Source: Cerioporus squamosus (lineage: Eukaryota > Basidiomycota > Agaricomycetes > Polyporales > Polyporaceae). Taken from it: a stretch of 64,000 bases of DNA. The notes under the pieces were generated by a model. The model was not told the origin of the DNA. It was given only the letters and a program-made list of their open reading frames with translations, and searched no databases. This document shows positions 12,047-23,060 of the stretch, piece after piece (the first letter of the stretch is position 1; every line of letters begins with the position of its first letter). A program made the position numbers and the translations under genes. Location of the stretch: assembly GCA_022592435.1 (NCBI GenBank), contig JABYQS010000004.1, positions 434,001-498,000 of the forward strand, in the 5' to 3' direction.

Positions 12047-13325
12047 TCAACCGCGCAGCGCGCCACTCTCACGAATCCCAGTTGAGTACGTCCGTCTGCT
12101 TAACGCTTGGCGGTCACTGTCAGTCAAAAGGTAGCGGGTTCTGGCATGCCGAGTGGCTAGGCTTATAGTCAAGGAGTTCATACAAAAGCAAAAAAGAGAG
12201 AAGAGAAGAGAGCCGAGCGCGATGGCTCCTAACAGGGCCAATGGCACGCCGAACACCGTGCCCACAATGTTCTGCCAACTAGTGCTCGAGCTCGACGCGC
12301 CGGCAGAGGGGGAGACTGAGGCGGAAGCCGAACTCGAGGCTGATGGAGCACGCGTCGTGGGTGAATCTGCGACGGTCGCCGTCGCCGTTGCCGATCGAGT
12401 TGCGATGTCGGAGGTGGACGAGCCAGCCGAGATGCTTGCGGTTGCATCAGGTAGCCCTAGTTCAACGTGAGCCAAGATCCTCTGGCCTTGACGAAGTCCT
12501 GACCTTTAGCTGCAACTCCGAAAGCAACGGTAAGATTGAAATAGTCGTTCGCCTGCAATGGGCATGGATGCGGTGCAATGGAAGTCAATGAGAAAAAGTC
12601 AATGAGAAGTGTGTTTCTGCAGCTTACCGAGACGTCCTGATACGCCCATGCGGGCACGGCGGTGCCAACAGGGATCGTTTCTGGATAACTGACATCTTCG
12701 TAAGACACAACCTAATACACGACCACAACAGCCGCTCGAGGGCGGCGAGGCGAGGTGCGCACCCCTTATTCTGCGTGGTGCAATTGAGAGAGTAACGCGA
12801 GTACCTGGTGCGCGCCGTGAGCTCCTCGTACATGCAAGTCGTTCTGACGAAGACTTACGACGTCACAGTGGTCCCGTTGTCGAACTGGCAGTTCTGGCAT
12901 GCTTCAATTAATGCATAAGAGATCATGTTGCACTGGCAGGCATCGTTGTTGGCCAAGTAGTACTGAGACGGCTGGGTCATGGCATCGACGTTCGCTGTCG
13001 GAGTGAAGATATGAATGTCAGACTGCAAATGACCATCTAGACAAGAGGTGGGCCTACTGTTCTGTCCGCCTCGGCACGGAAGGTGGAGGTACGCTGCCAC
13101 CAAGCATGGGTTCTGCTTCTTTGAGTTGGACATCTGATTCGACGGTCGGATGCGAACTGGGTTCAAGACGTATGACTACGTGCGAAGACGAGTGGAAGGA
13201 CTCACCCATGCATGCGCCGATGTACAGACTGCCTGGGTCGTCTGCGCTTCGACGAACCGTCCTCGATCTAGGAGATGGAGAACAAGAGAGGCAGCGAGGA
13301 GGGATCCGGAGAGCGTGTACATCAT
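12047..13325 (-). CDS. secreted single-pass cysteine-rich membrane protein, paralog 1 (altered tail)
   Basis: First of six paralogs here. Exon 1 encodes a signal peptide, starting at the tandem ATG at 13325/13322 (MYTLSGSLLAA...), ending with QTTQAVCTSAHAW. Exon 2 is MSNSKKQNPCLVAAYLHLPC. The next exon has the conserved CQCNMISYAL and ACQNCQFDNGTTV motifs, then YSRYSLNCTTQNK, then YPETIPVGTAVPAWAYQDVS and FNLTVAFGVAAKG. A Ser/Thr-rich stalk leads to a hydrophobic segment. It is almost identical to paralog 6 (30474-31954) but differs at the end: the glycine-rich GGVVGG start of the transmembrane helix is replaced by VGTVFGVPLALLGAIALG. After SLLFS the sequence diverges into a different tail stopping at 12047-12049, so the cytoplasmic tail of the family is missing. 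It may be expressed in altered form or be decaying. Function is unknown. Confidence 0.8.
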
Positions 13326-13617
13326 GGATGCGGGATGCAGAGCGCCAGCGAGGAGACGGGAGGAGAGGACAAGTCCTACGCGGCATGGGGGCAGTGGACA
13401 GAATCGGTGTTGCTATATCATATATTACTGCACGAGGGGGCGTTAGTCCGGACCCACCGCACCTAGCTAGTCTGCAATACAGCCCCGTCCAACCTGTGCA
13501 GCGGGAAGCTAGAGATGCACCTCCGCTGTCAGATGGGGTTTGATAAGTTCTGCGTCTATCTGTCAAAGTCCCCTCACTTCTTCGACTTCGCGCGCAGGTC
13601 CCGCGGTGAGTGAACGA
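12190..13617. repeat. inverted repeat arm 1 (pairs with about 30168-31612)
   Basis: Read on the minus strand, this block matches the plus-strand block at about 30168-31612 through promoter, exons and introns. Shared landmarks include the upstream run cgcagaacttatcaaacccc, the leader near the ATGTACACGC start, and the intron after HAW. Similarity begins near 13617, where flanking sequence differs abruptly, and ends near 12190 within the transmembrane-coding exon. Identity by eye is roughly 85-90 percent in coding and upstream parts. Confidence 0.75.
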
Positions 13618-13862
13618 TATTATTTCTGTGAGACTTGCTTCCTGCGTTTTGTTACAATCGATAGAAGTGACAACAACGGTGTATCGTGAATCATTTGGTC
13701 CGATCGAACTCCATCGCCATGTCCGTCTCATGCTCGTCAGCGGGGAAAGCTCGACCACTGGCAGGTCCTACTAGGAACCGACAGCATCAGCGGCACGGTG
13801 GAATGTTGGACTATCTTCTGGTCATGCTATCCCACTCCACTCGGCTCGTGCTCTCCATCTTA
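13326..13862. promoter_or_regulatory. upstream region of paralog 1
   Basis: This region lies between the start of paralog 1 and the end of paralog 2. The 290 bp next to paralog 1 are shared with the upstream region of paralog 6, so the two promoters were duplicated with their genes. Beyond about 13617 the sequence is unique. No TATA box is obvious. Confidence 0.4.
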
Positions 13863-15362
13863 TCAGACCTCAGGGGCACCTTTGTATGTCGAGGCTGCAT
13901 AGCTGTGGCCGTGGTCGCCGCCATAGAAGCTGGAGGCCGAGTAGTTCTGCATAGCACTGAAGCTATGATGCGGCATGTACCCGCCCACGGACCCAGGAGG
14001 ACCGCTGGGTGTAGGCGAAGCCGTTCTCATAACGGAAGGACTCGGAGGCGTTTGCAAAGAGGGAAACGTGCGAGGGTCGTTAGGGTCCTGCATTCAATCT
14101 GTCAGCTTGGACCCAGCATAGCAGCGAACCGGAGGGACAGGGACAGGGGACACGCACGTATATCATCGAAGGCGTGGATATCATGGAAACTGGCTTCAGG
14201 CTGCGCTGGTGGCCGTCGACAGCCGTGGCCATAGAGACAGGTCGTTCTGACGCCTCCGCTTGCGCTTGACGTTGAAGGTTGCGTTGACGGAGCAACAGGT
14301 AGAAGACGAGGACCCCAAGCAAGAGGATGCCCAAGACGCCTCCTACGACTCCGCCGACGATGGCTCCTACATTAGTTGACTTCCCCGAGCCCGCGACGTC
14401 CGCCGCGCCGCCACCTGTAGGAGTCGACGTCGCGGACGCACTCGATGAGAGGCGAGTCGAAGAGGTGGTGGCAGTCGGACTGGTAGTGGTTGAGGTGTTG
14501 GAACTCGTGGGAGTGATATCAGGCAGGTCTGGATGCGGACTTCAGTTTGATCGCCTTTGACACGGCACGGCCTCGGAAGTACCTTCAGCAGCGACTGCAG
14601 AAGCTTTCGACGCATCGAACTTGTCGGTAGACTTGAGGAGGATGTGGTCAGGATCAAAGCGGAGATAGAAGCTCGAGTTCAGGACACACCGAGACGTCCT
14701 GGTATGCCCATGCAGGGACGGCTGTTCCCAACGGTACATCCATAGGGTAGCTGTTACCCAGGGGTAAGTGATGGCCCCTTCTTGAGGGAAAATGATGTCC
14801 ACTCACGATCCATTGGTTTTGTCAGTGCAGTTGAAGGACCATCCACTCCACCTGGAAGAAGACACGTTGCTTCGTCAAGCTAGGGGGCAGGGAGCGGGAG
14901 AGGCGGCTTACGACTGTTCGAGGTCAGGCACGAAGTACTGGCAAAGCTGACAAGCTTCAATCACGGAATAGAAGACCGTGTTACACAGGCAGTCGCTCTG
15001 TCCGCCAGGTCCGGTGTAAAAGGAGCCCGAGTTGTTCAATCCTCGCACTATCGCTGATGTATGCTCAGCGCACTGTCCACCGTGCGCGTCGGACACGGAG
15101 ATCAGAACGCACAGTTGGCCTCGCCAAGGCAAGGTACTTGCAGATAGGAAGCGACATTACATGGGTCTTGTCCTCTCGAGTTGATCATCTGCAGCGTAGC
15201 GTTCAGTCTGCGTTACAGACTCCCTGCGGATTGAACACATACCGATGACCAGTCGTAAGAGGATCCTGAGATGCACATCGCGACCTTCGGAGTCCCCTGA
15301 GCCTTGCCATGGCCGAGGAAGAGGCATAGCGCGAAGCTCACAAGCACTACAGCAAGGGACAT
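13863..15362 (-). CDS. secreted single-pass cysteine-rich membrane protein, paralog 2
   Basis: The start at 15362 gives the signal peptide MSLAVVLVSFALCLFLGHGKA followed by a Cys-containing exon. Exon 2 is MINSRGQDPCNVASYLQVPC. Later exons carry the conserved CLCNTVFYSVIEACQLCQ motif, YPMDVPLGTAVPAWAYQDVS and VAAEG. A Ser/Thr-rich stalk is followed by the transmembrane segment beginning GAIVGGVVGGVLGILLLGVL and a basic stop-transfer LLRQRNLQRQ. The cytosolic tail contains PVSMISTPSMIYV and, after the last intron, DPNDPRTFPS, ending YKGAPEV (stop 13863-13865). It is closest to paralog 4, whose tail has the same SMIYV, DPRTFPS and TPEV blocks. No frame break was found. The fold and ligand are unknown; the architecture resembles fungal wall-sensor proteins with a short cytoplasmic tail, which is analogy only. 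Confidence 0.85.
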
Positions 15363-15925
15363 GGCCGCGAGAGTGGGCGAGGGCGCGGCACCATGAGGGG
15401 TGCCACCAGTTCACATAAGACAGGACCGTGCGGCTTCAGGAGCACGCTGACCTGTGCATGAGCACTCTTCTCTGATGCACGACCACGATGAACGCTCACC
15501 ACGAGTTCTTTTGGTGGCTTCTCTTGTGGGTGTCGGTGTGCCCCGCCGCGCTGATGTATTGGGCATGGACTAAAACGGGCGGTCGATGATCCAGCCGGGC
15601 GCGATGATGTGGTCAAGAATCGCCGCCCGTACCAGCGCTGAGAAGAGAACCATGGGATATCAGCTTGACCATCGATATGCCGCCAGTTGCGCCCAGGACT
15701 CCCAAGTTGCAAGGACTCCAAGCGGTGTCCGTGCTGCACATGAGTGCGACGTCTCGACGTCTTCGCGAGAAGATGGCGCGGCTTGGTCGACGAGCGTGCA
15801 CCGAAACTCGAACAGCATTCGTCGATCTTGCCATTCATAAATCCCACCAGGAGAACAATTGGTCGCAAAGGTACCTTCCGCAACCTCGCCGGCTCACGCT
15901 AGAAGGCGGGAACAATCTTTATAAG
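15363..15925. promoter_or_regulatory. upstream region of paralog 2
   Basis: A 563 bp gap between the start of paralog 2 and the stop of paralog 3, both on the minus strand. It should hold the promoter of paralog 2 and the 3' UTR of paralog 3. A 178-codon minus frame crosses it but has no support as a gene. Confidence 0.35.
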
Positions 15926-17380
15926 TCATAAGTGTAACGCGGCTGCCACCGGCCCCTTGTCAAAAGCGAGAGCCGCCTGTTGAGGCGGCTGCACAAAAGG
16001 CATCGGAGCCCTCAGCGACACCGGCCGTCCCTGGGTAGGAGCAGGCACAACAGTCGAATAAGTGCGAGGATCCTGCGTCGCGCGAATGTGAGCTAGCTCA
16101 ATTACACGCGCGGAGAAGGGACGCACGCACGTGAACGACGCCCGCGACCGGCTGCCCTGAGTGCCAGGGCCTGTACACGCCCTTGCCCACCGGATACGGA
16201 TACACCGGCGACACGAGTTCCACAGTCTGCCGTCGGGTGAGGCGTACGGGGCGCTTGGAGTTGCGGCGGCGATGGAGGCAGAGGACGACCATACCCCCGA
16301 GGAAGATGAACGCTGACACGCCACCGAGGACGCCGCCCACCACAGACGCGACCGCAACGCGGCGCTTGTGCTGTGCTGCGGATGGCCTTGGGGGAGAACT
16401 GGGAGCCGCCGATGTTCCTGTGGGCGAAGAGTCGACGGTGGTCGTCGCAGCTGCAACTGAGGCGGAAGTCACGGTGCTGGCGGACGAGGCAGCGGGGATG
16501 CTCGCGGTTTTGTCCGGGGGTTCTGGGGGAGGCGGTCAGCGCGACGGGACACCACGCGTGAGATGGTATGGGTACGCTCACTTTGAGCTGCTACGATGAA
16601 AGCAGCGGAGAGGTTGAAAAAGTCGGTGGCCTGGGTGGGCGCACGGAGTGAGCGAAGGATCGTATTGTGAATAGACATGAACGAGGCATGTTCGAACCCA
16701 CTGTGCTGTCCTGATACGCCCACGCGGGCACCGCAGTCCCTACTGGTATGCTTTCGGGATATCTGGTGACGCAGTCAACCTCATGGCTCATGACCCATGA
16801 CCACGCGGGAACGCCTACCCGATGTTTTCCGTGGTGCAGTTGAGAGAGTATCGCGAGTAGCTGGCGGCGGAGAGGCGAAGGCATGAGCTACCGCAACTCA
16901 CAGGACAAGGTCGAGTGGCAAAAACAAACGTACGAAGTGACGGCGGTGCCGTTGTCGAACTGGCAGGCCTGACACGCTTCGAAGAGGGCGTACGACACCA
17001 TGTTGCACTGGCACTCGTCGTCCTTCGCGGTGTAGAACTGGGCGGGGTTGCGCATCGCTCCGACGTTTGCTGCAGCAGAAGGGAGGGGCGAGCGGGACGG
17101 TCATGGCGGCATCGCGGGAATTGAGACGAGAGGAACACACTGTTGGAGCCTTTCGCGCATGTCAGGTGGAGATATGCAGCGACTAGGCATGGACTCTGCC
17201 CTTTGGAGTTCGACATCTGGGCGTGTCGATGAATATCAGCGCGTTGCACGCATGGAGGGGGAAGAATACGCTGCTTACCCAAGAGTGTGCAGGGGTACAG
17301 ACGGCTTGAGTAGTCTGCCCGTTGGCTGTTGCGTATCGACTGCTCCATTGGAGAATCGCCAGCACGGAGAGTGCAAACAT
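15926..17380 (-). CDS. secreted single-pass cysteine-rich membrane protein, paralog 3
   Basis: The start at 17380 gives MFALSVLAILQWSSRYATANG, then QTTQAVCTPAHSW, the same exon-1 end as paralogs 1 and 6. Exon 2 is MSNSKGQSPCLVAAYLHLTC. The core exon has CQCNMVSYALFEACQACQFDN, then YSRYSLNCTTENIG, YPESIPVGTAVPAWAYQDST and FFNLSAAFIVAAQ. The stalk is Ser/Pro-rich and leads into a transmembrane helix VVGGVLGGVSAFIFLGGMVV with a following basic HRRRNSKRP. The tail has VELVSPVYPYPVGKGVYRPW and, after the last intron, DPRTYSTVVPAPTQ, ending at 15926-15928. The Y-x-P-W and DPRTY tail motifs are shared with paralog 6. No frame break was found in the joined exons. Confidence 0.83.
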
Positions 17381-19591
17381 GTCTATGAAGACGAGGGGGT
17401 GAAGGACGACGATAGAATTGCTCGTGAGGCTGCACGCCCCGCTTTTGTGTTGTACCTTGGACAAGGCATACCCGTACGGGGAGACGCGGTGCTCGCAAGC
17501 TTTGAGTTCAGAATTCGGGATCAATGCATGCACGGCCAACATTTGCGGCCCTCTGCCACCATCAGTGCTCGGGCGTGCACATACGCGCCGAGTACAGCAG
17601 AGCCAGAGGCAGGATCTGCTTGAGGTACGGTACATCGTGCTGTATGTGCAAAGGACCGTGGACCGTATATTGAGCCGGGTATGACGTCGCTCGGTTACAT
17701 GTCTGTTGGCCGTATGCAGCACGACGGCTGCGCCTGCTTCACGGAGTCCACACATCACCACATGTACATACCTGTACAGTGCAAGTCAGTGCAGGGGCCT
17801 CAGAGGACAGATGAGTAATGAACCTTGATATCGACTGCAGTACTGAGGGACCAGGTCGGCGTAAAACTGCACGCATCGCATGGATTGGCTACCGACTCGG
17901 ACACAGGGATGTACACGATAGCCTATAGCAGTAGAGGACGATCTGCGAGAGTCCTCCCACCCACTCGGAGGATGAGCAAAGCACAGCGCGCGCCCTCGAA
18001 TGTCCGAGAGTTACGCGGGAGCCGCAGGACAAAGCAGGCAAGGGCGAGACTCACCACGTACGTAGCAGGAGAGCGCAGATCCGCAGTGGCTTATAGGAAT
18101 CGATCGCGCATCTTGCGCGATGTGCACCCCGTCTTCGAAAGGGTGCGGCAATTTACCGACTAAGCGGAGCTTCGAGGTCTGGCCATGGCTGAGTTGCGCG
18201 CGGAGGGAAGCAGCTCGAGGAGTTCGAGACTCGGGGTGAGGGCGTCGCGGAGGGAGGGCCAGATCGCGACCGCTCTATTGCGAACCTCGGACTGTATGGG
18301 GACCGGAGACGGACGGTTACGTCCGCACCGCGCGGTCCGTCCAGGGGTGGCAGCGAACGAGGGGGCAGCGCAGTTCCCGTAATGAAATGAACTTCAGGGC
18401 GGAAGGTGGGGTACGTTGGAAGACACAGAAGCCATACCGTCGGACTGTAGAGGGCGCGCGCCCAACACAGCGGAGGCTAGGTCAAGCTTCGTCGTCGTGC
18501 CCCCAACGTGGCTCTCCGCCGGCGGCCTATATGACTAGCTCTGAGAGGGAACACCGACGGATCCCATCCGAGCTGGGAAGCCAGCGGGCGTGGGCACGGT
18601 GTCAAGGGGTGGCATGAGGCTATGTGACGTCTCCGCCGCGGGTCGTTGACCACCATCATCAGACCACCCGCAGTGCTCCGGGGTCAGCAGTTACAAGCCG
18701 GGGGCACGCAGAGAACGAAGAAGAGGGCGATGGATGGGACGCGTGCGACACGCAGCAAGCCTGGGAGCGGCGCAAGAGGACGGACTGGACCAGTGCACGC
18801 GACGACGGCAGGCGAACTTCTGCGATGGACTCCGGGATGGGGGACGCGCTTCTGGAAGCTGGCATCCGTTGCCAGAATGCCATTGCAGGTGGCGTGCGGA
18901 CCCCCAACGAGGCAGCGGTCTCGCCTCCCGCGTGCATAAGCATCTCCGGCGTCCTGCAGAGACGCGTGCATCGAGAGGGACGAGTGCGAGTGGGGCAGCG
19001 CAGATCGTTCGTCATTGAAGGGGCGGAAAGAGAATGGTCGGGATGCATTGCATGGGGACCTGGGAAGAAAAGCACACTTTGGCCGGAGGCTTGTCAGAAC
19101 GAATGGGACGGAGGATGCGCACCTAGCGGGCGAGACCCAGATGCCGAGGGGTGCTGGTTCGTGCCTTTCCCTTTTGTGCTCGGTGTCGTCCGTGTCGCGA
19201 TGCAGGAGCCCGGATAGCGTGTGACCTCGGTGAAACCCAGCGGGGGCGCACGGACCACCGAGGCGTGCTCGCCGTGCGTGGAGGAGCCAGCGTCGGCCTC
19301 GCAGCAGCCTGCAGAGTGCGAGCGACAGGCCGGAAGACGCGGCCGAGGTGAAGGGCGGGTGGCGGCGACGCGAACGAAGCGATGCGGGGTAGCCCAGCAG
19401 ACGCCCGTGTCCCGCCTATTCTCGGAACGAATGCTCCAGTTTAGGCCACCGGACCGGCCCGTGATTGAGATTTCTTTCAGATCGGCCAGGGTACTTGAGC
19501 CCCTTCTCTCCTTGCCTTCTCGCCCAGCATTATCTCGCATTCCCCTCTCCCGCACCACCACATCCCAAACTACTTGTGCCCTCCCGCCATC
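17381..19591. other. divergent intergenic region, 2.2 kb
   Basis: This separates paralog 3 (minus) from the conserved plus-strand gene at 19592. From about 18180 to 19480 it is GC-rich with long overlapping open frames on both strands (for example 197 codons at 18624-19217), as expected by chance at this composition. No signal peptide, domain or exon pattern was found. A pyrimidine-rich stretch at 19500-19585 directly precedes the start at 19592 and looks like a fungal core promoter/leader. Confidence 0.4.
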
Positions 19592-20372
19592 ATGAGCTCC
19601 GTCGACGACCTCGTTGCATCCCTCAACGCCAATCACATCGGTCAGGAAGCCCTAGAGCTCGCCGCACTCCAGGTATGTCCCCGCCACCGCGTGCCCATCC
19701 CCGCGATTGACAAAGGCCATGCAGGCCCAGCTCTCCCAGACCCTATTCCACCAGTCGTCCCCAACTCCATTCAACTCTCCCCGCATGGGCCCGGCGAACA
19801 CGCCTCTCTCCCGCACGCCATCCCACAGCATTTCGCTTGACCCCAGCGAGGCTGCACGTTTCCGGTACGGCAGTACAGCGAGCAGCAAGATGCGGTGCTC
19901 GATCGACGAGACCCAGCGCGACCCGGACGAAATGGATGAAGACGAACGCATGGTAGAGGACCTTCTTCTCCCGTCTCCGTCTTCTCCATCCAGCCCCCCT
20001 CCGTCCTTCTCGCGGGCGGCGCCACCGCCGTCAGGCCCCCATCATACATCCTCGTCGGCTTACCGCCCGCGCAAAACGAGCCTCTCCGTTCACATGATAC
20101 CCCTCGACCACTCGCACCACGACCTCCCCTCGCCGAACACATCCCTCTTCGCCACCACCGACCCTTTCTACCTCGCATCCCTCCAGAGCGCCCACAACCA
20201 CTCCCAACCGACGTCGGTCTTCGCCCAGGCTGGCCGCCCGTCCGCGCACTCGCCGTTCATCAAGCACCACATGCAGTACGGCTCCTTCGGACATGCGTTC
20301 CAGTCCGTCCCCCCGGATGTCCAGCCTCACCACAACATGTTCGCTGCGACGGCTGCCGCCTTCGGCTCGTGA
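19592..20372 (+). CDS. conserved serine/proline-rich hypothetical protein
   Basis: Exon 1 encodes MSSVDDLVASLNANHIGQEA then LELAALQ. After one intron (gtatgt...gcag) the frame resumes AQLSQTLFHQSSPTPFNSPR and continues uninterrupted to TGA at 20370-20372. The protein is about 240 residues, with a short amphipathic N-terminus resembling proteins common to Agaricomycetes (recollection, not a search). The rest is low complexity: Ser/Pro/His-rich, one acidic patch (DPDEMDEDERMVEDLLL), and several SP/TP sites. No membrane span or catalytic motif is visible. It could be a regulatory or scaffold protein; I do not assign a function. Confidence 0.8.
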
Positions 20373-23060
20373 GCGCTCCGCACGCGCCCTATTCCACCTG
20401 TACATATCATCAGTCCACGTCCACCACTCACAACGAATGTATCATCAGTGTATCATAGACTCATGAACTCACACTACCACCGACACGGCGACGACGAACT
20501 CTCCTCCCCCCTGTGCCTCCCGCCTCCCCGACTTCCGACCATCCCCGACGATACATTTCCAGGTGGGGCAGCTCCACAGCTGCTGGGAGAAGTCCGGGGT
20601 AGCGCCTGTCAGGTTGCGGAGGAGGCGATACTCAGCTGATTGCGAAACCGGCACCGGCGGTTCTAGCTGATCCCGGTGCTTATCTGCGCAGGGTCCGTCT
20701 CTGTCAAAATGGCCAGAAGATGTCAGTGCCCGCATACCGAGCAACTGGCATTGGACAACGGATACGCTGCTGTCGCCCGCCCTACCCACGGGCGGCGGAC
20801 CGGACGTCGTTCTTGTTGCCGTAACCTATCATCGTTCGAGGTACATCAGCATTCCTGTCCCCGAGTCCACCCTAACACCATCCCATCTGATCCATTGCCA
20901 CTCGCATCCCATACTTAGCGTACCGTATCGAACTCTCACAGTTCTTTGTTCGGGTTTCGGATGCTGGAGGCCCGTTTGCTGTTTCAGTATACGAATGTTC
21001 GCATAAGTGTAGACTCTCCCGCCTGTGCTACTATCTTTCGTCCCCTCCGCTTCCTTGCTCGCGCCGTCTCGGACTAGCATCATGACCATCACCTACGCAT
21101 ATTTCATCCCAATCTGTATGTCTCTCGAATCACCGTTCCTCCCCCCCTCTCCGCATACGTCTCGGTACTACTTAATACTTATGGCATTCTTCGGAGTGTC
21201 GTGAATCTGATCAGCATTTACCTCCCTACTAGGCCTGCCACCGCTCGAACGCTAACGCTAACGTCACCACCGTTGCTGGCCGGGGCAATCTGCACATTCC
21301 CAGCCATCGTCTCCAGGCTTCCTTCCGCGGGGGCGCGTACGGCGTACGTGCGCACCCACGGGACTGCCTCCGCAGATTCAAAGGGCACGTCAGGTGTCCG
21401 TCGCAGAAGCCCGTGCGTGTGACGGGGGCTTGCCTTCCCGAGTCTCATTGCATGCCATTTTCGTGCGTCAGGGGAGGAGTGCTGGCTGCGGGTGCTGTTG
21501 GTGCGATGTTTCAGCGTTGCGCCGGTCTATTTGCGAGCGACTCCGAGCTGCTAGTAATAGTACATAAGTATGGGGCCTAGTAGCCGGGCTCCGGGTCCAC
21601 TGCAGGCGCAGGCGGCGGGGATTGCCTTGCAAGGTGCGAGGTGCGCGCTCCGAGGCGGGGTTGTCCGGAGCTCGGGACGGAGATCTGCCCAGAAAGGCCA
21701 ACCAGTCAACGTTGCCGCGTTACCAAACGCTTCTTCTGGTCCGCAGCTGCCTGTCGCGTCGGACACGCCGCGTTTGCTTGCGCAAAGAAAATTGCTGCGT
21801 CTTTGCTTTATCCCTTTCCTCGTTCTTTCCTGCCGTGGCACGGATGTTTGGTGAGAGGTCCTGCAGGATCCCGACTCGCCCCGAGCCCGGCGAGCTCAGT
21901 CCGGATTCGGAACCACGGCGCGGAGCGACGACTCGGACAACCAGGGGGGGGGGGGGCGCCACAAAGACGACAACGAAAACGCGATCGACACGCCGCACGG
22001 CACGTACGCCCGGCGGGAGAGTCCTGATCGAGCTGCAGGCGCGAGCATCGTGCGGTGCACGCTGTCTCGTTCTCGATCACTTATGCAATGCGTAAGTATG
22101 TACGGACCCGCTCTCCAGACTCGGCTCCTCCCAGGTCTACTCACCGTCCGCTGGTCACAGGTGCAGCCGTGTGCAGTATGCGCAAAGCATAACGCAGCGT
22201 CTCAAGCCTGCACTCGTCACGAGAGCGAGGTGCTTACATGAAGATTCTCAGCAGAAGGCCAGTTCGAAGCTGCTCTATGCACACAAAGTTCGCTGCGTTC
22301 GAACGCCGGCCGTTCACGTTCACGTTCCCCGGCTTGCCCACCTGCCTCGGCTCGACTCGTGGCTGCCCGCCAAGTACATACGCGGAGACGGATGCGCCTC
22401 TCACAGCTTGCGGCGTGGGGGCTGCGTTGCGTTGCTCGGCTGCACACCGACGCGCGGCAACCGCGATGAGGTCCAGAAAGACTCAAACTCAGAGTGTGAG
22501 TACGCATGAAAGGCACCGAGGCTTCCCCAAGCTCGTCCTCCACTTCTGTGCACCGAACTGACCGATAGCTTGGAATGCAGATGCCCCGATCGAGCGGCCA
22601 GTGAACTAGTGACGTCCCGCACGAGGATTTTGCCGCAGCATGAGGCCCGTCCCATGGCCATGGCCAGTCTGAGTGAGTCAGTGGTGACTCGGGCTCGAAC
22701 GCGGGCTCGATAAGTACGATCGGTGGACTCACGGAGCCCCTTCTCTTCCTTGTGGCGTTCCTTGGGGGTATACATATAGCGATTCGCTCTGGCGCGGCTG
22801 GGGATGTTCTCGAGCTCGTTCTTGCTGCCACTCATTTGCCCTGGTGGCGACACCGACGATCCTCCAGCCAGCCAGCATTTCCCAACGAGGCCAGACGATC
22901 TGCTCTGAGCATCGATTCGCCCCATACATACAAGCACGCCCAGGGACGCTCAGCTGGCTCTCACGTTGTGGTTGAACGTTTCGAACTCTGGGGTATCACG
23001 ACTCGATCGATCGCGCGAGGACATCTTGCTGGAGGGCACGCGTCGGACAAAGGAGAAGCG
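20373..23060. other. intergenic region, 2.7 kb
   Basis: No gene could be supported between the Ser/Pro-rich gene and the DUF3445 gene. The region contains a 13-G homopolymer at about 21944-21956 and several overlapping two-strand open frames that look like GC-driven artefacts. The last few hundred bases should hold the DUF3445 promoter. Confidence 0.4.

Noticed and set aside
18624..19217. 197-codon plus-strand open frame
   Set aside because: It lies in a GC-rich stretch where both strands are open in several frames; no domain, signal or intron evidence supports it.
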